A DNA stretch of 6,130 nt, taken from contig JAFGTO010000093.1 of the NCBI GenBank assembly GCA_016934095.1, positions 1 to 6,130 on the forward strand. Reading direction: 5' to 3'. Below the pieces are notes generated by a model. It was not told where the DNA came from, did no database searches, and was given only the letters and a program-made list of their open reading frames with translations. Of the stretch, positions 1 through 5,657 are shown piece by piece; the first letter of the stretch is position 1, and each line of letters starts with the position of its first letter. Made by a program: the position numbers and the translations under genes. This stretch comes from Candidatus Glassiibacteriota bacterium (GTDB taxonomy: Bacteria; Gemmatimonadota; Glassbacteria; GWA2-58-10).

Positions 1-171
1 GCTTCCTCTCCCGCCTCGGGCTCGGCAGCCTTTTCCACGGCCTGAGCTTCCTCCCCGGCTTCCTCTCCCGCCTCCGGCTCGGCAGCCTTCTCCACGGCCT
101 GAGCTTCCTCCCCGGCCTCCTCTCCCGCCTCGGGCTCGGCAGCCTTTTCCCCGGCCGGAGCTTCCGCCCTG
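1..171 (-). repeat. 57-bp in-frame tandem repeat (three copies, continuing off the edge) in the S1 C-terminal arm
   Basis: Copies begin at 1, 58 and 115 on the plus strand. The first two differ at only two positions. The third matches for about the first 36 bases, apart from one change, and then diverges at several positions. Because 57 is a multiple of three, the repeat encodes a 19-residue unit on the minus strand, EKAAEPEAGEEAGEEAQAV, and copy number can vary without a frameshift. The near identity of copies 1 and 2 suggests recent duplication or ongoing homogenisation. Whether more copies follow to the left cannot be seen. Confidence 0.93.
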
Positions 172-2357
172 GCTTTCTCCTCAGCCTCAAGCTCCGCCGC
201 CTGTTCTTGTGCCGCGGCTTCAGCTTCGGCTTTCTCAGCCTCGGCGATTTCTTTAAGCTTATCCTTGGCCCTCTTCTTGACACCGGCCGGGTCTTGCACG
301 GCAAGCACGATCCGGTGGTTGTCGGGGTCGTTTTCGATTACCCGGAGCTCGATTTTATCGCCGATCTGGTAAACCTCTGCAGGATTGTTTACCGTGCCTT
401 TAAGACCCATTTGCGAAATCGGCACGAATCCCTCGACATCATCTCCCAGGTCTACAACCACTCCTTTATCCAGCAGGCGGACAATCGGAGATTCCACTTC
501 GGTGCCCACCGTATATTTTTCAGCCAGCTCGGCCCAGGGGTTTTCGATCAATTGCTTCATCCCTAGGCTGATACGCTTGTTTTCGGTATCCATGTTGAGG
601 ATGACGGCTTTGACTTTCTCACCTTTTTTGACCACCTCGCTGGGATGATGGACCCGCTTGGTCCAGGACATGTCTGAGATGTGCACCAGCCCGTCGATCC
701 CCTCCTCGATTTCGACAAAGGCCCCATAGCTGGTGAGGTTGCGCACCCGTCCCTCGATCACGGTCCCTACCGGGTATTTCTGGTTGAGGGTCAGCCAGGG
801 GTCGGCTTCCACCTGCTTGATTCCGAGGGAGATCTTTTCCTCTTCGGGGTTGATGCTCAGGACCATAGCTTCCACGGTGTCGCCGATGGCCACGATCTTG
901 GAGGGGTGGCGGATATGGCGGGTCCAGCTCATCTCCGAGATGTGGACCAGGCCCTCGATCCCCTTTTCCAGCTCGATGAAAGCCCCGTAATTGGTGATCG
1001 ATACCACTTTGCCGCGCACCTTGGAACCCACCGGGTATTTTTCCGCGGCATTTTCCCAGGGGTATGGGGTAAGCTGCTTGTGGCCCAGGCTGATCCGCCC
1101 GTTCTCGAAATCCAGGTCGAGAATCTTGACATTTATCTTTTCTCCCAGCGCCACCATCTCGCTCGGGTGGGAGACCCTGCCCCAGGACATATCGGTAATA
1201 TGCAGCAGGCCGTCCACCCCGCCCAGGTCGATAAAAGCGCCGAAGTCGGTGATATTCTTGACCACCCCTTCGCGCACCTGGCCGGTTTCGAGCTCTTGCA
1301 GCAGTTTTTCTTTCTTGGCCTCGCGCTCGGTTTCGAGGATGACCCTGCGGCTGATAACTATATTGCGCCGTCTCTTGTTGATCTTGATGATCTTGAACTT
1401 GAAAGTCTGCCCCATCAACTCGTCGAGGTTGGGGATCCTGCGAAGGGCGATCTGGCTTCCCGGCAGGAATGCATCCACTCCCAGCAGGTCCACCACCACT
1501 CCGCCCTTGATCCGCCTGACCAGGGTACCCTCGACCAGCTCATCCTCTTCATGCGCATTGCGGATGTGGTCCCAGACCCGGATGAAATCGGCCTTTTTCT
1601 TCGAGAGCACCACAATCCCATCCTCGTCCTCGAGTCTCTCCAGGAAGACCTCGATTTCATCGTTCTCTTTGAGATCTTCAGTGGTCTTGAACTCTTCGAG
1701 GAGTACGGTACCCTCGCTTTTGAAACCGATGTCGAGCACCACGTTGGAATCGGTTATCCGGATGATCTTGCCCTTGATAACCTGTCCCTCCTCGATGTTG
1801 GAGAGCGTGGATTCGTACATCTGGAGCATGGCATCGTATTCTTCCTGGCTGTATTCGAGGCCCTCATCCTGACGGCGCCAGTAGTCTTCGTCCTCGATTT
1901 CCGGCCCGCCGGCGGTGTCATCGGCTGCCGGTGCCTCTTCTGCAGCTTCGGCGGGCTGTTCCGGCTCACCGGGTTCCGCCGGTTTTTCCTTGTCCCCGGC
2001 TTTGGCCGGTTCTTCTTTGCCACCGGGTTCCGCCGGTTCTTCCTTGTCCCCGGCTTTGGCCGGTTCTTTCTTCAGCCGGGTCTCGGCCTTTTCTTCAGAC
2101 TGCCCGGCATCCGCCTGCTTTTCAGACTTGACAGTTTCGGCCTTCTTTTCCGGCTCTTCGGGTTCCGCAGGCTCATCTGTAATCCCGGCCTCTGCAGGCT
2201 CCTGGGCTTCAGGGGCCTGGTTTTCTTCCGGCTCCGGCTGGTTTTCGCCTGTTTCGGCGGATACTTCCGCTCCCGCTTCAGCGGGATTCCGGGGGTCCTC
2301 GGTTTCTGTCTCTTGACCCTCGGGTTGGGTGGTTGTTTGTTTTTCTTGATCCGTCAT
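1..2357 (-). CDS. rpsA: 30S ribosomal protein S1, six S1 domains with long acidic N- and C-terminal arms (3' end outside window)
   Basis: S1 binds mRNA on the small ribosomal subunit and helps load structured or leadered messages. The frame is open from an ATG at 2357 to the left edge, giving 785 residues with no stop. Six S1 (OB-fold) repeats are visible at about residues 189-257, 271-338, 357-428, 442-515, 529-602 and 616-689. Repeats 3-5 carry the RNA-binding signature (FGAF/YGAF, then HITDMSW, HISEMSW or HISDMSW). Repeats 1 and 2 are divergent, as in the ribosome-anchoring domains of S1, and repeat 6 lacks the aromatic GAF motif. Residues 1 to about 157 are a Glu/Pro/Ala/Lys-rich, probably disordered extension; from about 691 a Lys/Ala/Glu tail begins. 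E. coli S1 is 557 residues, so this one is far longer. An in-frame TAA at 2381-2379, with no start codon in between, excludes an upstream start. The gene lies downstream of plsC but has its own promoter. The identification is secure; the C-terminal end is unknown. Confidence 0.97.
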   Translation of the reverse strand, partial: MTDQEKQTTTQPEGQETETEDPRNPAEAGAEVSAETGENQPEPEENQAPEAQEPAEAGITDEPAEPEEPEKKAETVKSEKQADAGQSEEKAETRLKKEPAKAGDKEEPAEPGGKEEPAKAGDKEKPAEPGEPEQPAEAAEEAPAADDTAGGPEIEDEDYWRRQDEGLEYSQEEYDAMLQMYESTLSNIEEGQVIKGKIIRITDSNVVLDIGFKSEGTVLLEEFKTTEDLKENDEIEVFLERLEDEDGIVVLSKKKADFIRVWDHIRNAHEEDELVEGTLVRRIKGGVVVDLLGVDAFLPGSQIALRRIPNLDELMGQTFKFKIIKINKRRRNIVISRRVILETEREAKKEKLLQELETGQVREGVVKNITDFGAFIDLGGVDGLLHITDMSWGRVSHPSEMVALGEKINVKILDLDFENGRISLGHKQLTPYPWENAAEKYPVGSKVRGKVVSITNYGAFIELEKGIEGLVHISEMSWTRHIRHPSKIVAIGDTVEAMVLSINPEEEKISLGIKQVEADPWLTLNQKYPVGTVIEGRVRNLTSYGAFVEIEEGIDGLVHISDMSWTKRVHHPSEVVKKGEKVKAVILNMDTENKRISLGMKQLIENPWAELAEKYTVGTEVESPIVRLLDKGVVVDLGDDVEGFVPISQMGLKGTVNNPAEVYQIGDKIELRVIENDPDNHRIVLAVQDPAGVKKRAKDKLKEIAEAEKAEAEAAAQEQAAELEAEEKARAEAPAGEKAAEPEAGEEAGEEAQAVEKAAEPEAGEEAGEEAQAVEKAAEPEAGEE
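1967..2074 (-). repeat. 54-bp tandem duplication in the S1 N-terminal arm
   Basis: Two copies, 1967-2020 and 2021-2074, are nearly identical over most of their length and differ mainly at the distal edge of the second copy. They encode an 18-residue unit of the type EPAKAGDKEEPAEPGGKE within about residues 96-131 of S1. The unit length and sequence differ from the 57-bp repeat at the other end of the gene, so the two arms appear to have expanded independently. Confidence 0.88.
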
Positions 2358-2416
2358 ATTAAGGAAAAAATCCTCCTTTTATTGAGATTCCCCGTGCGGG
2401 GTTGGTGTTGCCTCAT
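2354..2416 (-). CDS. Candidate 20-codon leader ORF overlapping the rpsA start (ATGA)
   Basis: On the minus strand an ATG at 2416-2414 opens 20 codons ending at a TGA at 2356-2354, which overlaps the rpsA ATG (2357-2355) as ATGA. The predicted peptide starts MRQHQPRTGN and is basic. The rpsA Shine-Dalgarno lies inside it as two tandem AGG (Arg) codons, so a ribosome translating the leader would unfold the leader hairpins and terminate exactly on the rpsA start. Against it: there is no Shine-Dalgarno ahead of its own ATG, the predicted transcription start is only about 9 nt upstream, and an ORF this short can arise by chance, since any gene starting ATGA supplies the overlapping stop. Confidence 0.22.
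   Translation of the reverse strand: MRQHQPRTGNLNKRRIFSLI
2361..2378 (-). promoter_or_regulatory. rpsA ribosome binding site, unusually far from the start and possibly hairpin-masked
   Basis: AGGAGG lies at 2377-2372, a near-perfect Shine-Dalgarno, but 14 nt separate it from the ATG, longer than the usual 5-9. AAGGA (2378-2374) can pair with TCCTT (2365-2361) across an 8-nt T-rich loop, which would hide part of the site. Looping out this hairpin region or coupling to an upstream ORF could each reconcile the spacing. No other in-frame start is available. Confidence 0.6.
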
Positions 2417-2424
2417 TTTATGAG
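2390..2424 (-). promoter_or_regulatory. Two small inverted repeats in the rpsA leader
   Basis: At 2412-2424 CTCAT and ATGAG flank a 3-nt centre, right at the predicted transcription start, so this could be an operator or a 5'-terminal hairpin. At 2390-2401 CCCC and GGGG flank a 4-nt loop, a short GC hairpin about 35 nt before the start codon. Neither is followed by a run of U on the minus strand, so they are not terminators for plsC. A structured leader is plausible for rpsA, since E. coli S1 represses its own translation through its leader, but the details here are inference. Confidence 0.35.
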
Positions 2425-2431
2425 AAATATA

Positions 2432-2460
2432 AAAATAATTCACAGATATTAATTTGTCAA
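2432..2460 (-). promoter_or_regulatory. Predicted sigma-70-type promoter of rpsA
   Basis: A perfect TTGACA -35 element at 2460-2455 is followed by a 17-bp spacer and a -10 element TATTTT at 2437-2432 (4 of 6 consensus bases). The surrounding stretch is strikingly AT-rich compared with the flanking genes. It begins within a few bases of the plsC stop (TAA TAA), so rpsA can be transcribed separately from plsC. The expected start near 2425 gives a leader of about 68 nt. Confidence 0.62.
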
Positions 2461-2464
2461 CTTA

Positions 2465-3148
2465 TTATGATTTTTCCGGACCGCTGACGGCCCTGGTAAA
2501 ATCCACCGTATCGTATGCCTGCTGCATGCAGGAAATCCTCTGCATTATCAGCTCGGAGACAGCGAGCTGACCCCGGGTGGAGCGCTCAAAACTCCCGTAT
2601 TGCTCCGGAGGCAGCGGGCAACCGTAGAAAACCGCCATCGGCCGCTTTCTCAGCAACGCCGCCAGCAGGCGATCGGTGCCACGCACGTAGACCGGTACTA
2701 TCACGGCCCCGGTCTCCTGGGCCAGCAACCCGGCCCCGAACCTGGCTTTTCCCAGATGCCCGTCCCGGCTGCGAGTGCCCTCCGGAAAAACCAGTACCGC
2801 GCCGCCTGTTTTTAGTATCTCTTTAATTCTGGCTACAGCTCTCCAGTCCATCACTCCACGGCGAACAGGAACGGCGTTGTAAAAACCGATCAGCGCACCG
2901 AAAAACCGGTTGCTGAACAGCTCCTGCTTGGCCATGAAATAAATCCCCTTGGCGATTCCGGCACCGACGGTCGGAGGATCGAGATAGCTTTGATGGTTGG
3001 AGGCGAAAATTACCGGTCCCTCAAGAGACAGCGGCTGCTCGTAATGGTAGCTGCAGCCGAAAAAAACTTTCAGGAACAGGCGTACCAGGAACCTGGAGAA
3101 CCGCAACACCAAAGGCTTGATAGTTTTAACTGGCTTTTTTCCGTTCAT
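2465..3148 (-). CDS. plsC: 1-acyl-sn-glycerol-3-phosphate acyltransferase (PlsC/LPLAT family)
   Basis: The product (227 aa) should transfer an acyl chain to the sn-2 position of lysophosphatidic acid, making phosphatidic acid for phospholipid synthesis at the inner membrane. All acyltransferase blocks are present: the catalytic H-X4-D as NHQSYLD (H52, D57), block II as VPVRRG (about 93-98), block III as FPEGTRS (121-127) and block IV as VPVYV (151-155). A hydrophobic, basic N-terminal segment (about 15-36) fits membrane attachment. The length is normal for the family. The ATG at 3148 has no visible Shine-Dalgarno, and an in-frame TAA lies 13-15 bases upstream. The gene ends in tandem stops, TAA TAA. 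It precedes rpsA on the same strand, as in cmk-plsC-rpsA type clusters, and is divergent from lnt. Related LPLAT enzymes can use other acyl acceptors, so the exact substrate is inferred. Confidence 0.92.
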   Translation of the reverse strand: MNGKKPVKTIKPLVLRFSRFLVRLFLKVFFGCSYHYEQPLSLEGPVIFASNHQSYLDPPTVGAGIAKGIYFMAKQELFSNRFFGALIGFYNAVPVRRGVMDWRAVARIKEILKTGGAVLVFPEGTRSRDGHLGKARFGAGLLAQETGAVIVPVYVRGTDRLLAALLRKRPMAVFYGCPLPPEQYGSFERSTRGQLAVSELIMQRISCMQQAYDTVDFTRAVSGPEKS

Positions 3149-3252
3149 TGGAATAGATTTTTAGTCCCGGTTGAAACAACAATTTTCCGGTTGCCGGTGC
3201 GGCTGATTTTCATGATGATGCGCCGAACGCTCCAAAAGCCGAGCTTTCCCCC
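3149..3252. promoter_or_regulatory. Divergent plsC-lnt intergenic control region
   Basis: These 104 bp must carry transcription signals in both directions unless promoters lie inside the genes. CCGGTTG occurs twice in direct orientation, at 3167-3173 and 3187-3193, exactly 20 bp apart, about two helical turns. GTTG and CAAC flank AAA at 3170-3180 as an inverted repeat. For lnt, TTGCCG (3191-3196) and GATGAT (3214-3219) with 17-bp spacing is only a weak promoter candidate. I see no convincing promoter for plsC and no Shine-Dalgarno for either gene. Confidence 0.35.
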
Positions 3253-4791
3253 ATGACCAACCGTCTTTTTTACCTGGCGCCCCTGTTGAGCGGAATACTG
3301 CTGGTTCTCGCATTCCCTCCGTTCAGGCTGTTCATTCCCTCTTTTTTGGCCCTGGTGCCCCTGCTCTATTTTCTCGACCGGGAGGAATCATCACTGCGCG
3401 CTGCAGCCGGCTCGCTTTTCTGCGGCCTGGTGTTCTGGGGGGCCCTGCTTTACTGGATCACCCTGTTCACCAGGGCTGGCTTCCTGGTGCTGATCCTGGT
3501 CATGTCGCTCAACCAGGTCTTTTTCGCACTGCTGGTGCGCCGGTTCAAGACCCGGTTCGGGGTCCCGGTCGCCCTGAGCGCTCCTTTTGTCTGGACAGCA
3601 ATCGATTACCTCCACGCCCACGGAGACCTGGCTTTTACCTGGGGCCAACTGGCTTACAGCCTGACGCATTATCCGCTGTGGCTGCAGGCTGCATCAGTGT
3701 CCGGGCCTTACGGGATCATCCTCTGGCTGGTCTCTGTCAACTCCCTGGCGTACGTGCTGCTGAGAAGGCTGGTCCTGCGGTCTAGGCTCGCCTATCCATC
3801 GGTTGCGCTGGCTGTGCTGCTGGCAGGGCCGCTTCTCTGGGGAGCGTTCCGTTACCGGCTCGACAGACGGCCGGAGGAAAAAGCTTCAGAGATCCGTGTC
3901 AGCTACATTCAGCCGAGCATTCCACAGCCGGAAAAATGGCTGCCCGGCATGCGCGATTCCACTTTCAAGCTGCTCGGCAGCCTGTCGCTCTCCGAGTCGG
4001 CCAGGCGCCCCGAGCTGGTTGTCTGGCCGGAAGCCGCCGCACCTTCCTACCTGCGCACCGACAGGTATCACCAGGCCATGGTCGGCGAGGTGGCCCGCAG
4101 TCTCGGGGCCTTCCTGCTCACCGGAGCCCCCGACTACAGCTATCTCCCGGGCGGAGGCAGCTACGATTCATACAACTCGGCATTCCTCTTCAACGCCGAG
4201 GGCAAAATCATCGAAAGCTACAATAAGATCCAGATGGTCCCGGTCAGCGAGCGCATGCCCTGGGAGGATGTTTTCCCACGGCTCAGGGAGATCGATGTCG
4301 GCGGTTCTCACTTTACCCCGGGAGACCGCCACGTGGTTTTCACCGCGGGCAAGGAGCGGTTCGGGGTCCTGATCTGCTTCGAATCAACCTTTCCCGAGCT
4401 GAGCCGCAGGCTGGTGCTGGATGGGGCCCGCTTCCTGCTCAACATCACCAACGATGCCTGGTTTGAAAGGACCGGCGCGGTCTACCAGCACAGCTCTTTC
4501 CTGGTGCTGCGCGCCATCGAAAACCGCCGCGAAGTGGTCCGCTCGGCCAATACCGGTATCAGCGCATACTATGACCGGCTGGGCCGGCGCCGCCATGCCA
4601 GCATGCTGGATCAGGTCGCCGCGGCCACCGATACGGTCAAGACCGGCAGCCGACTGACTTTCTATACCCGGCACGGAGACTGGCCCGCCCACCTCTGCTG
4701 GACCCTGATAGTATTTATGCTGCTGCTGTCCTGGCTGCCTGCAAAATCAGCTTCAGCCGGCGACACTTCGCCACGTTCCGGCAATCCTTGA
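3253..4791 (+). CDS. lnt: Apolipoprotein N-acyltransferase (Lnt)
   Basis: Lnt adds the third acyl chain to the N-terminal cysteine of diacylglyceryl lipoproteins, taking it from phospholipid at the periplasmic face of the inner membrane. The 512-aa length is typical. Hydrophobic helices fill about residues 7-198, a nitrilase-like domain spans about 213-465, and a last membrane helix lies at about 478-495. The Glu-Lys-Cys triad is visible: E260 in VVWPEAAAPS, K325 in YNKIQMVP and C375 in VLICFES. The conserved loop glutamate is E333 in VPVSERMPW. NITNDAWF (397-404) and the following His and Arg-rich segment also match the family. There is no Shine-Dalgarno before the ATG, but no better in-frame start is visible upstream. 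The C-terminal tail after residue 497 is short, polar and unremarkable. It is divergent from plsC and convergent with the CBM9 gene. Confidence 0.96.
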   Translation: MTNRLFYLAPLLSGILLVLAFPPFRLFIPSFLALVPLLYFLDREESSLRAAAGSLFCGLVFWGALLYWITLFTRAGFLVLILVMSLNQVFFALLVRRFKTRFGVPVALSAPFVWTAIDYLHAHGDLAFTWGQLAYSLTHYPLWLQAASVSGPYGIILWLVSVNSLAYVLLRRLVLRSRLAYPSVALAVLLAGPLLWGAFRYRLDRRPEEKASEIRVSYIQPSIPQPEKWLPGMRDSTFKLLGSLSLSESARRPELVVWPEAAAPSYLRTDRYHQAMVGEVARSLGAFLLTGAPDYSYLPGGGSYDSYNSAFLFNAEGKIIESYNKIQMVPVSERMPWEDVFPRLREIDVGGSHFTPGDRHVVFTAGKERFGVLICFESTFPELSRRLVLDGARFLLNITNDAWFERTGAVYQHSSFLVLRAIENRREVVRSANTGISAYYDRLGRRRHASMLDQVAAATDTVKTGSRLTFYTRHGDWPAHLCWTLIVFMLLLSWLPAKSASAGDTSPRSGNP

Positions 4792-4804
4792 GAGCCGGGT
4801 AACC

Positions 4805-5563
4805 CTACTTGACGACCTCATCCGAGAACTCAACCTCGCCGAAACGGTCAGGGTCGTGGAAAGTCCGTCCCGAGACCGGGGACCAGGCAGTACCCTGCAG
4901 GGCTCCCCCTTTCCCCTGCGGTACATCGATCCGGTAGAGGTTGACCCTCCATTTGTCGCCTGCCTGGGGTGGAGTATGGGGACCGGTGGCAATGTCCGCC
5001 AGCGGGATGGCGTATTCCACTGTCCAACCGACATCGGTGTCGGCCGGATCGTTGAGCGTGCCATTGACCTGGACTCCCCACCTGATCAGCTCGCTGTTCC
5101 AGGCCAGGATCAGGTCGCGCTTGCCCGAGCGGTTCAGCAGGTAGCCGTCGAACAAGGCCCCCAGCGGGTTAACCTCGAATTCCACGTAGGTTTCCCCGTC
5201 GCTGTCCGCATCGATGAACACTTCCACTACTTCCTCGTTGTACAGGGCCTCATCGTGCTGGGTGAGTGTCGACCAGATATGGGTGTCCCAGCAGTCGAAA
5301 GCAATGTACAGGTACCTGTCGTCCCAAAGCATCATGGCTGTCGTGGCCTGTTCGGGCGGGCCGCCGCTCTTGTTCACCAGGTCGATCCGGGCGCATTTCT
5401 GCCAGGCCGGTTCATCCAGCTTGCCATCGGCGAATATCGGAGCGGGGGTTCTTTTGACCACATAGTGGCGGGTAGCCGGCGCAGGAGCGGAAACCGCAGG
5501 CCCGGCAGCTATCGAAGCGGAGAGAAGTCCTGCGGCGATCAGGTAAAGCATTTTTCCGGTCAA
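4805..5563 (-). CDS. Secreted carbohydrate-binding family 9-like (CBM9/DOMON-type) protein, TTG start
   Basis: A 252-aa exported protein made of one CBM9-like beta-sandwich. The N-terminus has a Lys, then a hydrophobic stretch (about 5-20) and an Ala-rich cleavage region; APA before T31 is the best signal peptidase I site, and there is no lipobox cysteine. Family landmarks follow in order: DGKLDEPAW (46-54), LWDDRYLYIAF (79-89), NEEVVEVFIDAD (109-120), a VEFEVNPLGALFD strand pair (127-139), GWTVEYAIPLADI (179-191), WRVNLYRID (205-213) and FGEVEF (241-246). CBM9-like domains bind sugars, often with calcium, and occur alone or attached to enzymes in secreted proteins; the ligand here is unknown. 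TTG at 5563 is chosen because AGGAGG sits 8 nt upstream. An ATG at 5593 would add ten residues but has no ribosome binding site and would place that AGGAGG inside the coding sequence. ATG at 5551 is a third possibility. The gene follows fur on the same strand. Confidence 0.85.
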   Translation of the reverse strand: MTGKMLYLIAAGLLSASIAAGPAVSAPAPATRHYVVKRTPAPIFADGKLDEPAWQKCARIDLVNKSGGPPEQATTAMMLWDDRYLYIAFDCWDTHIWSTLTQHDEALYNEEVVEVFIDADSDGETYVEFEVNPLGALFDGYLLNRSGKRDLILAWNSELIRWGVQVNGTLNDPADTDVGWTVEYAIPLADIATGPHTPPQAGDKWRVNLYRIDVPQGKGGALQGTAWSPVSGRTFHDPDRFGEVEFSDEVVK

Positions 5564-5578
5564 GGCGTTTTCCTCCTT
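5564..5578 (-). promoter_or_regulatory. Shine-Dalgarno that decides the TTG start of the CBM9-like gene
   Basis: AAGGAGGA at 5578-5571 lies with an 8-nt spacer before TTG at 5563-5561. It is the strongest and best placed ribosome binding site in the window, which makes the non-ATG codon the preferred start. The resulting N-terminus, MTGKMLYLIAAG, is a better signal peptide than the longer ATG version, which begins with the charged residues MHLSLKEEN. Confidence 0.75.
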
Positions 5579-5593
5579 CAGGCTGAGATGCAT

Positions 5594-5607
5594 GTTTCCA
5601 GGAAAAC
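5594..5607. repeat. Short palindrome upstream of the CBM9-like gene
   Basis: TTTCC (5595-5599) and GGAAA (5601-5605) form an inverted repeat around one central base, and the flanking G and C nearly extend it. It lies in the fur-CBM9 gap about 32 bp before the TTG start. No convincing -35/-10 pair accompanies it, so it may be an operator, a weak RNA hairpin or chance. Confidence 0.25.
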
Positions 5608-5624
5608 CTTTTTCGTCAGCAGTG

Positions 5625-5647
5625 CCCGGGGGCTCCTGGCCCCCGGG
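5625..5647 (-). terminator. Strong GC hairpin between fur and the CBM9-like gene, without a U-tract
   Basis: CCCGGGGGC (5625-5633) and GCCCCCGGG (5639-5647) form a perfect 9-bp stem around a 5-nt loop, starting 10 nt after the fur stop codon. Neither strand has a run of T directly after the stem; the minus strand continues CACTGCTGACG. It is therefore not a textbook intrinsic terminator. It could be a U-less terminator, an attenuator or a 3'-end stabiliser of fur mRNA that lowers read-through into the CBM9 gene. Confidence 0.5.
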
Positions 5648-5657
5648 TAAAAGGCGT

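Noticed and set aside
1..171. Repeat array considered as CRISPR or intergenic repeats
   Set aside because: Units are contiguous with no spacers, the period is a multiple of three, and they translate as the acidic tail of S1.
991..1872. A 293-codon plus-strand open frame
   Set aside because: It is Ser-rich, low-complexity translation antisense to the S1 domains with no recognisable fold or ribosome binding site.
2390..2401. GC hairpin considered as the plsC transcription terminator
   Set aside because: The stem is only four or five pairs and is followed by AATCTC rather than a T-run; it also lies downstream of the predicted rpsA promoter.
681..2423. A 580-codon open frame on the plus strand
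   Set aside because: It is exactly antisense to rpsA. Its product is a biased Leu/Phe/Gly/Asp-rich shadow of GC-rich S1 codons, and the minus strand gives an unmistakable six-domain S1.
3803..4372. A 189-codon open frame inside lnt in another frame
   Set aside because: Its Arg/Ser/Pro-rich composition is typical of an out-of-frame read of a GC-rich gene, and lnt carries all catalytic residues in its own frame.
4757..4772. GGCG...CGCC inverted repeat at the end of lnt considered as a terminator
   Set aside because: The stem is four pairs, inside the coding sequence, and no T-run follows on either strand.
5591..5593. ATG at 5593 as the start of the CBM9-like gene
   Set aside because: It lacks a ribosome binding site, puts charged residues ahead of the signal peptide and leaves the strong AGGAGG inside the coding region; TTG at 5563 fits better.
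4856..5650. A 264-codon plus-strand open frame
   Set aside because: It is antisense to the CBM9-like gene, which has conserved motifs, a signal peptide and a strong Shine-Dalgarno; the plus frame has none of these.
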